This document shows positions 7,788-17,530 of a stretch of 20,769 nt of DNA, one piece after another. The DNA is from JAJOKK01 sp965370555. Its GTDB lineage: Bacteria > Bipolaricaulota > Bipolaricaulia > UBA7950 > UBA9294. Both the position numbers and the translations under genes were made by a program. How positions within the stretch are numbered: position 1 is the stretch's first letter; each line of letters starts with the position of its first letter. Below the pieces are notes generated by a model that saw nothing but the letters and a program-made list of their open reading frames with translations, searched no databases and had not been told where the DNA came from. The DNA is taken from positions 1 through 20,769 of the forward strand of contig CBDUVB010000025.1 of assembly GCA_965370555.1 (NCBI GenBank), in the 5' to 3' direction.

Positions 7788-10700
7788 ATGGATAATCGGT
7801 TCTTCGAACATCCTGTCCTTAACTCTCCATACGAGGAGCCAAGACTTCACTGGGAACTTGATGGCGAAGGGCAGCCAACTCAGAATACCATCGAGTCGCG
7901 ACGTCGTGCGTCGTTCATAACGCCAATCCCGAAACCGAGAAAACACAAGAACTCCGGCGCACAACAGCTTGTCTTCGATGAAGGCAAGGGACTCTCAACG
8001 CCTGACCAGGTCTACAATGTCACTTCGATCATCAACCAGGTGCGCGAACATGTGAACGCGTGGCGCAACAAGCAAGATCCAAACGACTGGCACGTCACAC
8101 CGGAAACGGCCCGACTTCTGCAGCACTGGCGACACCACCATTTCAGCGATATTCGGCCGTTCTTCTGCCAGATCGAGGCTATGGAGACGATTATCTGGCT
8201 GACCGAAGTTGCCCCGCACTTGAGGAAGAAGGAGAAGACGCTTCTAGAGTACCTGGCAAACGCCAACAACGATGCCAATCCGGACCTCATGCGCATTGCC
8301 CTCAAGATGGCGACCGGAGCCGGGAAGACAACAGTGATGGCGATGATCATTGCATGGCAGACGATCAACGCAGTTCGCCGTCCTGCCAGCAAGCGATTCA
8401 GCCGTGGCTTCCTGGTGATGACGCCCGGCATCACGATTCGAGACCGTCTTCGCGTGCTTCAACCGAACGACCCTGACAGCTACTACGCCAGTCGAGAACT
8501 CGTTCCACGCGACATGCTTGATGATCTCAACCGGGCGAAGATCGTCATCACCAACTACCACGCATTCATGCTTCGCGAGCGGATGGAGATCTCCAAGGGC
8601 GGACGGTCTCTGCTGCAAGGGCGAGGAGAGCCGCTGAAGACACTGGAGACCGAGGGGCAGATGCTCCAGCGCGTCATGCCAGGCCTTATGGGGATGAAGA
8701 ACATCCTCGTGCTGAACGATGAGGCGCACCACTGCTATCGCGAGAAGCCGGGCGAAGCGGACGAGGGTACGCTCAAGGGCGATGATCGGAAAGAGGCAGT
8801 GAAGAATGCCGAGGCCGCGCGGGTGTGGATCACGGGTCTGGAGACTGTGGCAAAGAAGATCGGCGTTTCCCAAGTTATCGACCTATCCGCTACGCCCTTT
8901 TTCCTCAGTGGATCAGGATACGCAGAGGGTACGCTGTTCCCCTGGACCATGAGCGACTTCTCCCTCATGGATGCCATTCGAATGTGGAATCGTCAAGCTC
9001 CCCCGGGTGCCGGTGGCTGATAACATTCCTGGTGAGGAGATGCCAAAGTTCCGCAACCTCTGGACTCACATCAGAACTCGAATGCCGAAAAAGGGTCGCG
9101 GCAAGGCCAAGGCTCTCGATCCATTGAGCCTGCCCGTCGAACTCCAAACAGCGCTCGAGGCGCTCTATGGCCACTACGCCAAGACCTACAAGCTTTGGGA
9201 AGAGGCAGGTATTCGCGTCCCGCCCTGCTTCATCGTGGTCTGCAACAACACTTCGACGAGCAAGCTTGTGTACGACTATATTTCGGGATTCCCCCGTGAG
9301 AACGAAGATGGAACAAGCAACATTGTAAACGGCCGATTCGAGCTGTTCCGCAATTTCGACGGGTACGACAACCCGATCCCTCGCCCAAGAACCTTGCTGA
9401 TCGATAGCGAGCAGATCGAATCCGGCGATGCGCTGGACAGGAATTTCCGCACCATGGCAACAGACGAGATCGAACGATTCCGACGCGAGATCATCGTGCG
9501 CACCGGCGACCGGCGCCAAGCTGAGAACATCACCGATCAGGATCTGCTTCGAGAGGTCATGAACACGGTCGGCAAGAAAGGACGCCTCGGAGAGTCGATC
9601 CGCTGTGTGGTATCGGTTGCCATGCTGAGTGAGGGCTGGGATGCCAGTACCGTCACGCACGTGCTCGGGGTGCGAGCTTTCGGAACACAGCTTCTCTGTG
9701 AGCAAGTCATCGGCCGCGCCTTGCGACGTCAGTCGTACGAACTCAATGATGACGGCCTCTTCAATGTGGAGTACGCTGATGTCCTCGGCATTCCGTTCGA
9801 CTTCACCGCCAAGCCGGTGGTCGCTCCACCGCAGCCACCGCGTGAGACGGTGCATGTCCGGGCCGTTCGTCCCGAACGAGATGAGCTTGAGATCCGATTT
9901 CCGCGAGTCGCCGGCTACCGTGTCGAGCTGCCTGAAGAGCGATTGACTGCGCAGTTCAATGAAGACTCTATCCTGGAACTCACGCCGGACATCGTAGGAC
10001 CGTCGATTACCAGGAACTCTGGGATCATCGGCGAGGGCGTTGACCTGACCCTCATCCACACTCGCGATCTGAGGCGTTCCACACTGCTATACAACCTCGC
10101 GCATAGATTGCTGGCGACGAAGTGGCGCGATCAGGGGGAGGAGCCGAGATTCCATCTGTTCGGGCAGCTCAAACGGATCACCAAGCAGTGGCTCGATACG
10201 TGCTTGGTCTGCAAAGGGAATACCTACCCGGCTCAGCTGATGTACCAGGAGCTGGCCGACATGGCGTGCGAGCGAATCACCGCAGCCATCACGCGTTCGA
10301 TGCAAGGGACGTACCCGATCAAGGCAGTGCTCGATCCCTACAACCCGACCGGCTCAACGAACCACGTCAGCTTCAACACGACGCGAACCCATCGTTGGGA
10401 GACGGATGCGCGACGGTGCCATATCAACTGGGTTATCCTTGATAGCGATTGGGAGGCCGAATTTTGCCGTGTGGCCGAGGCACATTCAAAGGTTCTAGCC
10501 TACGTCAAGAACCACAACCTTGGGCTGGAGGTTCCGTACAAGTACGGCTCGACGATGCACGTCTACATTCCGGACTTCATCGTCTTAGTGGACGATGGGA
10601 ACGACAATCCACTCCATCTGATCGTCGAGATCAAGGGCTACCGGCGCGAGGATGCCAAAGAGAAGAAATCTACTATGGAGACCTATTGGATACCGGGTGT

Positions 10701-10836
10701 CAACAATCTCGGTCAGTATGGCCGCTGGGCATTCGCCGAATTTACTGAGGTCTATCAGATCGAAGCGGACTTCAAAGACAAGGTTGAAGTCGAGTTCGGG
10801 AAGATTATTGACGATCTCACATCCGAGAAGGTGTGA
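7788..10836 (+). pseudogene. Type III-like restriction helicase/nuclease (res), frameshifted
   Basis: When one base is discounted near 8979, the gene reads as a single protein of about 1015 residues. From memory it resembles the family NCBI calls BPTD_3080 restriction endonuclease. Superfamily 2 motifs: TGAGKT at residues 176-181, DEAH at 311-314, SATP at 367-370, and QVIGRALRR downstream of the break. The C-terminus carries a PD-(D/E)xK nuclease core, with PDFIVLVDDG followed by LIVEIKGY around 10570-10640. The expected role is ATP-driven translocation and cleavage of unmodified DNA with the methylase. The first frame ends at 9020 and the second covers 8971-10836; reading ATT then GAA (dropping C8979) restores a smooth DAIECGIVKLPRVPVAD. 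No slippery heptamer is visible. GTG 7782 is an alternative start. It could be a sequencing or assembly error. Confidence 0.85.
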
Positions 10837-10863
10837 CCGCCACATCTGCCACACGGCTATAAT
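10834..10863 (+). promoter_or_regulatory. Internal promoter before the micro-ORF / AlbA_2 gene
   Basis: A perfect -10 hexamer TATAAT lies at 10858-10863, just after the res stop. The -35 is weak: GTGACC at 10833-10838 with a 19-base spacer, or TGACCG at 10834-10839 with 18. It would let the AlbA_2, methylase and downstream genes be expressed apart from res. Confidence 0.45.
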
Positions 10864-10897
10864 GTCCAAGAGTGTTGCAATGTTGGGAGAGCAAGAA

Positions 10898-10963
10898 ATG
10901 AGCCATAGGGACCATGATGATCCGCGAAAGAAGAAACCAAGGCAATGCGCATGCGTTCGATGA
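10898..10963 (+). CDS. Putative 21-residue micro-ORF coupled to the AlbA_2 gene
   Basis: ATG 10898 has a good Shine-Dalgarno, GGGAGA at 10885-10890, spaced 7 bases. The ORF encodes a strongly charged 21-residue peptide (MSHRDHDDPRKKK and a Cys-containing tail QCACVR). Its TGA at 10961-10963 overlaps ATG 10960 of the next gene as ATGA, the usual sign of translational coupling. The frame is open back to ATG 10862, but that ATG lies inside the -10 hexamer, so it would not be on the transcript from that promoter. I recognise no family. It may be only a leader peptide that feeds ribosomes to the downstream start. Confidence 0.4.
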   Translation: MSHRDHDDPRKKKPRQCACVR

Positions 10964-12525
10964 GTAGCAAGCTTCCCATCAACCTCGAAGACCTCCTGCG
11001 CCAGCGCACAGTTGAGGGTGAACGTATTGAGTACAAGACAGGCTGGAATTCGGATGCGATCATTCGAACCATCTGCGCATTTGCCAACGACTTTGAGAAC
11101 CTCGGGGGTGGCTACGTCGTCATCGGGCAGGATTGCGACGACATGGGACAGCCGATCTTTCCCCCAGTCGGATTGCGCGGCAACCAGTTGGACAAGATTC
11201 AGCGGGAGCTTCTCTCGTACTGCAATCTGATCCAACCACCGTATTTTCCCATTCTGAGCATTGAACGATTCCAAAAGCGGAACCTCATCGTGCTGTGGGC
11301 ACCTGGCGGGCAAACCCGGCCTTTCAAGGCGCCGCGGGCTGTGACGGCCAAGAAAAAGGAGTACCACTATTACATTCGCCGCTACTCAAGCACGATCGAG
11401 GCACGAGGAGAGGATGAGCAAGAGCTCCTCAGTCTTGCAGCGACCGTTCCCTTTGATGACCGGTTCAATCAGTTTGCGTCCGTAGAGGACCTGTCCCCCC
11501 GCTTGATGGCCGAGTTCCTGCGCGAAGTAGAGAGCGATCTTGCAGATGAAGCAGACAGTCTCTCGATTGAAGCACTGGGACAGCAGATGAATGTCGCGGG
11601 CGGACCCTCGGAAGCCGTGCTACCGAAGAATGTCGGCCTGCTCTTCTTCAACGAAGAACCGTACCGATTCTTCCCGGCAACGCAGATTGACGTGGTGTGG
11701 TTTCCGGAGGGTCCAGGTGGCGATCGCTTTGACGAGAAGAGCTTCAAAGGGCCTCTTGCGCGCATCACGCGAGAGGCGCTCGACTACATCCAGCGCAACT
11801 ACCTGCGGGAAACAGTAGTCAAGCATCCGGATCGGGCCGAAGCCGAGCGGTTCTGGAACTTCCCTTATGCTGCCATTGAGGAGGCCGTGGTCAATGCCGT
11901 TTACCATCGGTCCTACGAAGAACGCGAGCCGATTGAGGTACGCATCACTCCGGATGATCTTGTGGTGTTGAGCTTCCCTGGACCGGATCGATCCATCAGA
12001 ATGGAGGATCTACGGGTCGGTAAGGCAATCACCCGTCGCTACCGCAATCGCCGAATCGGGGAGTTCCTCAAGGAGCTGGACCTCACTGAAGGACGTTCAA
12101 CCGGTATTCCCAAGGTATTGAGAGTGATGGCAGAAAACGGCTCGCCCGCGCCTGAGTTTGAGACCGATGAGGAGCGGGTGTCGTTTCTGATTCGGCTGCC
12201 TGTTCATCCCAATGCAAAGGTGCAACTTGAGGGGAAAGCTACCCCGCAAGTCACCCCGCAAGTCACCCCGCAAGTCACCCCGCAAGTCGATCGCCTACTA
12301 CGTGTTTGCGAAGGCGACCTACTGAGAGAGGAGCTTCAACAACGTCTAGGACTCCGTGATCGGGAGAACTTCCGGAACTCGTATCTGGTTCCAGCTCTCA
12401 AGGCGGGCCTTATCGAAATGACCATTCCGGGTAAGCCACAAAGCAGTAAGCAGAAATACCGACTTACAATGGCTGGGCAGGCGGTAGTTGCACAGATGAA
12501 AGATTACAAACGAACGAGACCATAA
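10960..12525 (+). CDS. AlbA_2 (Schlafen-type) / HATPase protein with wHTH tail
   Basis: 521 residues from ATG 10960. The N-terminal ~130 residues match the AlbA_2/Schlafen-like putative DNA- or RNA-binding domain: GERIEYKTGW with the E-x-K pair near 24-26, then GGGYVVIGQD. A GHKL-type ATP-binding region follows, with IEEAVVNAVYHRSY at 306-319 and the glycine box EGRSTGIPK at 377-385; this is the type often annotated as RecG-related. Residues 428-443 are a TPQV x4 linker, then a winged-helix-like tail. The role is probably regulatory or accessory in the restriction operon; no catalytic function is demonstrated. ATG 10960 is favoured over 10945 and 10951 because of the ATGA overlap with the micro-ORF; AAGG at 10939-10942 would suit 10951. 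The stop overlaps the methylase Shine-Dalgarno. Confidence 0.85.
   Translation: MSSKLPINLEDLLRQRTVEGERIEYKTGWNSDAIIRTICAFANDFENLGGGYVVIGQDCDDMGQPIFPPVGLRGNQLDKIQRELLSYCNLIQPPYFPILSIERFQKRNLIVLWAPGGQTRPFKAPRAVTAKKKEYHYYIRRYSSTIEARGEDEQELLSLAATVPFDDRFNQFASVEDLSPRLMAEFLREVESDLADEADSLSIEALGQQMNVAGGPSEAVLPKNVGLLFFNEEPYRFFPATQIDVVWFPEGPGGDRFDEKSFKGPLARITREALDYIQRNYLRETVVKHPDRAEAERFWNFPYAAIEEAVVNAVYHRSYEEREPIEVRITPDDLVVLSFPGPDRSIRMEDLRVGKAITRRYRNRRIGEFLKELDLTEGRSTGIPKVLRVMAENGSPAPEFETDEERVSFLIRLPVHPNAKVQLEGKATPQVTPQVTPQVTPQVDRLLRVCEGDLLREELQQRLGLRDRENFRNSYLVPALKAGLIEMTIPGKPQSSKQKYRLTMAGQAVVAQMKDYKRTRP
12241..12288 (+). repeat. Perfect 12-base tandem repeat x4 (TPQV linker)
   Basis: ACCCCGCAAGTC is repeated four times without a mismatch, in frame, encoding TPQV four times between the HATPase region and the winged-helix tail. 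Perfect DNA identity, including third positions, indicates recent expansion by slippage or recombination. Copy number changes would keep the frame. Confidence 0.95.
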
Positions 12526-12535
12526 GGACGCAAAC

Positions 12536-15370
12536 ATGGCAAAGAGAACTCCCAAGAAGAAGACGCCAAAGCAGGTTGAGACGTTCACACACGAGGAAGC
12601 GTCCCGCAAGAACATTCCCACCGCCGAGTATCAGTCGGTGATGCGTAAGGAGGAGCAGACCCCGCTTCGCATTGCCTACGAGCGACGGAACCGGGATCTC
12701 GATCCACAACTTGTTTGGCGTGGCAAGGATCTCGTGGACTGGTCGGACCTGGTAGTCCCCGTCCCACCGCTCTACATCCAGGAGAAGGTCCACCCCAAGG
12801 TGTTGATTGACGACCTGATGCGCCAGACGAAGGAACGGGAGGAAGCGGGCCAGTTCCAACAGATCGATCTGTTTGCCGACTTCAATGGCCTGCCGGACGA
12901 GGGAGCGAAGACCGAGTTCTATCAGCACGATGCCAACTGGACCAATCGGATGATTCTCGGCGATAGCCTGCAAGTCATGGCATCGCTCGCCGAGCGTGAA
13001 GGACTGCGGGGCAAGGTGCAGTGCATCTACCTCGATCCTCCGTACGGGATCAAGTTCAACTCTAACTTCCAGTGGTCAACGACAAGTCGAGTTGTTACTG
13101 ACGGGAAAGCTGCCCACATCACACGTGAGCCGGAACAAGTGAAGGCGTTTCGCGATACGTGGCGAGATGGGGTTCATTCCTATCTGACATATCTGCGCGA
13201 TCGGCTTGCGGTTGCGCGAGACCTATTGACGCAGTCTGGATCAGTCTTCGTGCAGATTGGGGATGAAAATGTCCATCGTGTCAGAAGCCTGCTGGATGAG
13301 ATTTTTGGGGAGGCAAACTTCTGCTCGTTGATTTCGGTCCAGAAGACTAGTGGCACCAGTAGCCCTATGGCCGGAACTATTGTCATCTCGTCTGTGTGCG
13401 ACTACATCCTTTGGTACTGCAAAGACAAACCATCAGTGAAGTTTCGGCAGTCATTCTATCAGCAACAGATTGCAGATGAAAGGAGTGCATATAGCTGGCT
13501 TCAGCTACCTGATGGAGAGAGGAGGAGGCTTACCAGAGACGAGAAGCTTGGTCTGATGAAGCTTCCAGAGCAAGCAAGAGTGTTTCGCCAAGGGGACCTG
13601 ACTTCTCAGTCTGGAGTGGATAAGACTAGATACACTGTTGAGGTCGCTGGACACGCGTTCAGGCCTCATCCCCGTGTGTGGGCTACAAGCGAGGCGGGCA
13701 TGGGGCGTCTATTGCTGGCAAATCGAGTCACTCCCCTAGCGCGCACACTTGCCTATATCAGGTTCTTCGAGGATTTCCCTGTGATTCCGCATACGAATCT
13801 CTGGACAGATACGAGCAGCTCCGCTGGTGCCGAGAAGACATACGTAGTGCAGACGCATCCACGGGTAATTGAGCGATGCCTCCTCATAACCACAGATCCT
13901 GGTGACATCGTTCTAGATCCAACTTGCGGCTCCGGCACCACAGCCTACGTCGCTGAGCAGTGGGGCAGACGCTGGATCACGATTGATACGTCTCGCGTCG
14001 CTCTTGCGTTGGCCCGTGCCCGAATCATGGGCGCTCGTTACCCTTACTACCTGCTTGCAGACAGTCGCGAGGGACAGCTCAAGGAAGCCGAAGTCGCCCG
14101 CACGGCTCCATCCGGAAAACCTACGTACGGCGATATCCGCCAAGGCTTCGTCTATCAGCGCGTACCTCATATCACGCTTAAGTCCATTGCTAACAATATC
14201 GAGATCGACGTCATCTGGGAGAAGTACCAAAAGAAACTGGAACCGCTACGCATGCAACTCAACGAATCACTCGGAGAGAGCTGGGAAGAGTGGGAGATCC
14301 CGCGCGATGCACAGGATGATTGGCCAACCGAGGCGAAAGAGGCTCACGCTGCTTGGTGGGAGCAACGCATCGCCCGGCAGAAAGAGATCGATTCATCCAT
14401 TGCCGCCAAGGCCGACTACGAATACCTTTACGACAAGCCGTACGAGGATAAGAAGACGGTTCGTGTTGCCGGTCCGTTCACAGTCGAGAGCCTGTCACCA
14501 CACCGCGTCCTGGGAGTCGATGAGAACGACGAGCTGATCGATCCGCTTGCCGCACCGAGCATCGAAGCCAGCGATGAGGCAGGGTTCGTGGAGATGATCC
14601 TTGATAATCTGAAGACGGCTGGCGTCCAGCAGGCCCACAAGGAAGACAGAATCACATTCACATCGCTTGCTCCGTGGCCCGGCTACTACATCTGTGCCGA
14701 AGGGCGCTACATCGAGGGCAGTGAAGACAAAGGCATCAGCAAGCGCGCCGCCATCTTCATCGGACCCGAGTTTGGCACGGTGAGTCGCCCCGATCTTGTT
14801 GCCGCAGCCCGTGAGGCAGTGGACGCCGACTTCGACGTACTCATCGCCTGTGCGTTCAACTACGACGCCCACTCATCCGAGTTCAACAGTCTCGGTCGCA
14901 TTCCCGTGCTCAAGGCGCGGATGAACGCCGACCTGCACATGGCAGAGGATCTCAAGAAAACAACCAAAGGGAATCTGTTTGTCATCTTTGGAGAGCCAGA
15001 CATCGATATCCTCGACGCCGGTGAGGATGGCGAACCCGAGCAGATTCGCGTGAGAGTCAACGGTGTTGACGTCTTCGATCCCAGCACGGGCGAAGTGCGC
15101 AGCGACAGTGCCGAAGGGATCGCCTGCTGGTTCATCGACACCGACTACAACGAGGAGAGCTTCTTCGTCCGCCAAGCCTATTTCCTCGGAGCGAACGATC
15201 CGTATAAAGCACTCAAGACCACGCTGAAGGCCGAGATCAACCAAGAAGTGTGGGAGACGCTGCACAGCGATACCTCGCGTCCCTTCGACAAGCCCGAATC
15301 GGGCCGCATCGCCGTGAAGGTCATCAACCACCTCGGCGACGAAGTGATGAAAGTGTTCAGAGTACAATAG
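12536..15370 (+). CDS. Site-specific DNA-methyltransferase, beta class (mod)
   Basis: 944 residues. Catalytic motif IV, DPPY at residues 167-170 (in CIYLDPPYGIKFNSNF), precedes the SAM-binding motif I DPTCGSGT at 461-468, the beta-class order used by type III Mod subunits. DPPY points to an N6-adenine or N4-cytosine amino methyltransferase, adenine being more likely. The WTNRMILGDSLQVMASL block at 135-151 is typical of this group. The segment between the motifs (about 260-420) should hold the target recognition domain. A C-terminal extension of over 400 residues lies beyond the catalytic core. AAGGA at 12524-12528 overlaps the previous stop and lies 7 bases before the ATG. It appears intact although res is broken. 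Target sequence unknown. Confidence 0.93.
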   Translation: MAKRTPKKKTPKQVETFTHEEASRKNIPTAEYQSVMRKEEQTPLRIAYERRNRDLDPQLVWRGKDLVDWSDLVVPVPPLYIQEKVHPKVLIDDLMRQTKEREEAGQFQQIDLFADFNGLPDEGAKTEFYQHDANWTNRMILGDSLQVMASLAEREGLRGKVQCIYLDPPYGIKFNSNFQWSTTSRVVTDGKAAHITREPEQVKAFRDTWRDGVHSYLTYLRDRLAVARDLLTQSGSVFVQIGDENVHRVRSLLDEIFGEANFCSLISVQKTSGTSSPMAGTIVISSVCDYILWYCKDKPSVKFRQSFYQQQIADERSAYSWLQLPDGERRRLTRDEKLGLMKLPEQARVFRQGDLTSQSGVDKTRYTVEVAGHAFRPHPRVWATSEAGMGRLLLANRVTPLARTLAYIRFFEDFPVIPHTNLWTDTSSSAGAEKTYVVQTHPRVIERCLLITTDPGDIVLDPTCGSGTTAYVAEQWGRRWITIDTSRVALALARARIMGARYPYYLLADSREGQLKEAEVARTAPSGKPTYGDIRQGFVYQRVPHITLKSIANNIEIDVIWEKYQKKLEPLRMQLNESLGESWEEWEIPRDAQDDWPTEAKEAHAAWWEQRIARQKEIDSSIAAKADYEYLYDKPYEDKKTVRVAGPFTVESLSPHRVLGVDENDELIDPLAAPSIEASDEAGFVEMILDNLKTAGVQQAHKEDRITFTSLAPWPGYYICAEGRYIEGSEDKGISKRAAIFIGPEFGTVSRPDLVAAAREAVDADFDVLIACAFNYDAHSSEFNSLGRIPVLKARMNADLHMAEDLKKTTKGNLFVIFGEPDIDILDAGEDGEPEQIRVRVNGVDVFDPSTGEVRSDSAEGIACWFIDTDYNEESFFVRQAYFLGANDPYKALKTTLKAEINQEVWETLHSDTSRPFDKPESGRIAVKVINHLGDEVMKVFRVQ

Positions 15371-15421
15371 TGGAATCTTTGCAACTATTAGAAAGGGCAG
15401 GAACCACATGGGAGGTACGTT

Positions 15422-17512
15422 ATGCTTAGAGCCATCAGATTCAGAGTTCAAAACTTCAGAAACATAGACGATAGCAGCTGGATCCCCATGCAACGGGTAA
15501 CTGTGCTTGTTGGACGAAACGAGTCTGGTAAGACGGCACTCCTTAAGGCTCTTCACAAGTTCAACCCTGCAACTCCAGAGCCGTACAATCCACAACGGGA
15601 ATTTCCTCGAGATCGATACACTCGCGAGTTCAAGGACGGCGCAGATTGGCCTGTCTGTTCCGTAGAATTTAAGCCAGATGAACAACTGCAAGAGAAGATT
15701 GTCTCCCTCTTGGGGGATAATTCTGTGCCTAAGAAAATAGTCTGCACAAGGTACTATGACGGTTCTCTCAGTATCCAATATGATCCACTCATCGAAATAA
15801 AGCCGGTCGAGCCAGATCTGATTATCGCCACATTGAAGAAGCTTGCAGCATCAGCAAGGCGTTTGGAAGCACCGACACCGGAAAAAGAGGAGGAAACTCA
15901 GGCCCTTCGCACCAAACTTGTTGCATGGGCGTCTGATTGGCAAGAGAAGTTGGGCACACTGAGCGATCTTCAAAGCGACAAGGGAGTTGAACTTCTTTCG
16001 TCGCTCGGTAGCCAATCTGAGAAGTGGGCCAGACCAGACTTAGCAGACGCCCTCGAGGCGTTGCGAGCAAGAGTTGATGCGGTCTTCGAGGAGGCCCAAG
16101 AATCCCCCGCCCTCGAACAGATCGATGAGATCATCGAAGAGGATCTGCCGGTGTTTATCTACTTCGAAAACTACGGGATCCTTGATAGTGCGGTCTATCT
16201 TCCACGGTTCTTGAAGGATCTGGATCATACGCCAGACGACTCACGGATCCGTACCGTCAATGCGATGTTCAAGCATGTCGGCCTGACCGCTCAGGAGATC
16301 GCAAACCTCGGAGTTGAGCGTGCCCAGCAAGAGCGTGTCCAGAATCGGGAACCTACTGCAGAGATGATTAAAGAGGATCAAGAACGAAAGGAATTACGTG
16401 CAATCAAACTTAGCTCTGCATCGGTCGATATCACGAAGCGTTTTAGTCGCTGGTATGGACAACGTCGTCACACCATCGATTACCAAGCAGATGGTGACTA
16501 CTTCCGGGTTTGGGTTGCGGATGATCGCCGCCCTGGTGTAAAGATCGAGCTTGAATCCCGAAGCAAGGGGTTTCAGTGGTTCTTCTCGTTCTACCTTGTG
16601 TTTCTTGTCGAGTCGGGCGAGGGTCATAAGGATGCAATTCTCTTGCTTGATGAGCCGGGCCTACATTTGCATCCGACCGCTCAGCAGGAATTAATCAAGT
16701 TCTTTGAGACCCTTGCGAACAAGAATCAGCTGGTCTACACAACACATTCACCCTTCTTGATCGACGGAGAGAATCTCCATCGCGTTCGCCCCGTGACGGA
16801 AGATGAAACAGGCCACTCGCAGGTTTCGGTCGATACATGGCCAAAGGACCGAGAGACCATATTCCCCTTACAAGCTGCCGCCGGCTATGCTATGGTGCGT
16901 GGCCTGTTCCAGCATCGCAAGAATGTGCTGGTCGAAGGAATGAGCGACTACTACTATCTACATGCTTTGTCACATCAATGTCTCAGTACGAACCGCGTGG
17001 GTCTCCCCGATGACATCTACATTACGCCATGTGGTGGGACAAAAATGGTGGGATATCTTGCCTCACTCTTTCTTGGCCAAGGAGTTCGTCCCATTGTGCT
17101 TCTTGACGGTGACGATGCTGGCCGGGCGCGTCAAAATGCGCTTATGAAGGAACTTTATTCCGGGTACGAATCTGCTGTGCTTATGCTCGATGAAGTTCTC
17201 GGTCGGACTGGGGAGGACGTGGAAATTGAGGACGTTCTCAATGAAGAGATCATTATGGACGCTATGAAAGTAATTCTCGGCAAACCATTTAAACTAAATG
17301 ATGCTGATCGTAAGACGGGTAGTTCCCCAAAACAAATTAGGGCCGCAGCAGAGCGAAAGAGCATCCAGCTTCCAGAAGGGTGGAAGCCAGCGGTAGCAAT
17401 GCATCTGGTGTCGGACTGGGCGGAGAAGAGAACTACTCTCCCTGATGACGTGCTAGATGATGCTGAGTTGGTATTCAAAGCTATGCGCGAGTCTTTTCCA
17501 GAACAACTATAG
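15422..17512 (+). CDS. OLD-family ATPase/TOPRIM nuclease (GajA-like)
   Basis: 696 residues. An ABC-type ATPase domain opens with RFRVQNFRNIDD and Walker A GRNESGKT at 31-38. A long helical insertion follows, then a signature-like SKGF at 381-384, Walker B ILLLDEP at 406-412 with the DEP acidic pair, and the H-loop YTTHSPF. The C-terminal TOPRIM domain shows the catalytic Glu505 in VLVEGMSDYYYL and the DGDDAG motif at 562-567. OLD proteins are ATP-gated DNA nucleases; with a UvrD-like partner encoded next door this is a class 2 OLD arrangement, as in Gabija GajA-GajB. GGAGG at 15411-15415 sets the start at ATG 15422. The helicase gene follows 18 bases downstream. Longer than typical GajA (roughly 580 residues). 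Confidence 0.88.
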   Translation: MLRAIRFRVQNFRNIDDSSWIPMQRVTVLVGRNESGKTALLKALHKFNPATPEPYNPQREFPRDRYTREFKDGADWPVCSVEFKPDEQLQEKIVSLLGDNSVPKKIVCTRYYDGSLSIQYDPLIEIKPVEPDLIIATLKKLAASARRLEAPTPEKEEETQALRTKLVAWASDWQEKLGTLSDLQSDKGVELLSSLGSQSEKWARPDLADALEALRARVDAVFEEAQESPALEQIDEIIEEDLPVFIYFENYGILDSAVYLPRFLKDLDHTPDDSRIRTVNAMFKHVGLTAQEIANLGVERAQQERVQNREPTAEMIKEDQERKELRAIKLSSASVDITKRFSRWYGQRRHTIDYQADGDYFRVWVADDRRPGVKIELESRSKGFQWFFSFYLVFLVESGEGHKDAILLLDEPGLHLHPTAQQELIKFFETLANKNQLVYTTHSPFLIDGENLHRVRPVTEDETGHSQVSVDTWPKDRETIFPLQAAAGYAMVRGLFQHRKNVLVEGMSDYYYLHALSHQCLSTNRVGLPDDIYITPCGGTKMVGYLASLFLGQGVRPIVLLDGDDAGRARQNALMKELYSGYESAVLMLDEVLGRTGEDVEIEDVLNEEIIMDAMKVILGKPFKLNDADRKTGSSPKQIRAAAERKSIQLPEGWKPAVAMHLVSDWAEKRTTLPDDVLDDAELVFKAMRESFPEQL

Positions 17513-17530
17513 TGGACACGTGAGCGTATT

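Noticed and set aside
8965..10059. Minus-strand ORF of 364 codons opposite the second half of res
   Set aside because: The opposite frame carries the conserved helicase sequence; the antisense translation has no recognisable domain.
10862..10897. Longer version of the micro-ORF from ATG 10862
   Set aside because: This ATG overlaps the TATAAT hexamer and has no Shine-Dalgarno; ATG 10898 has one.
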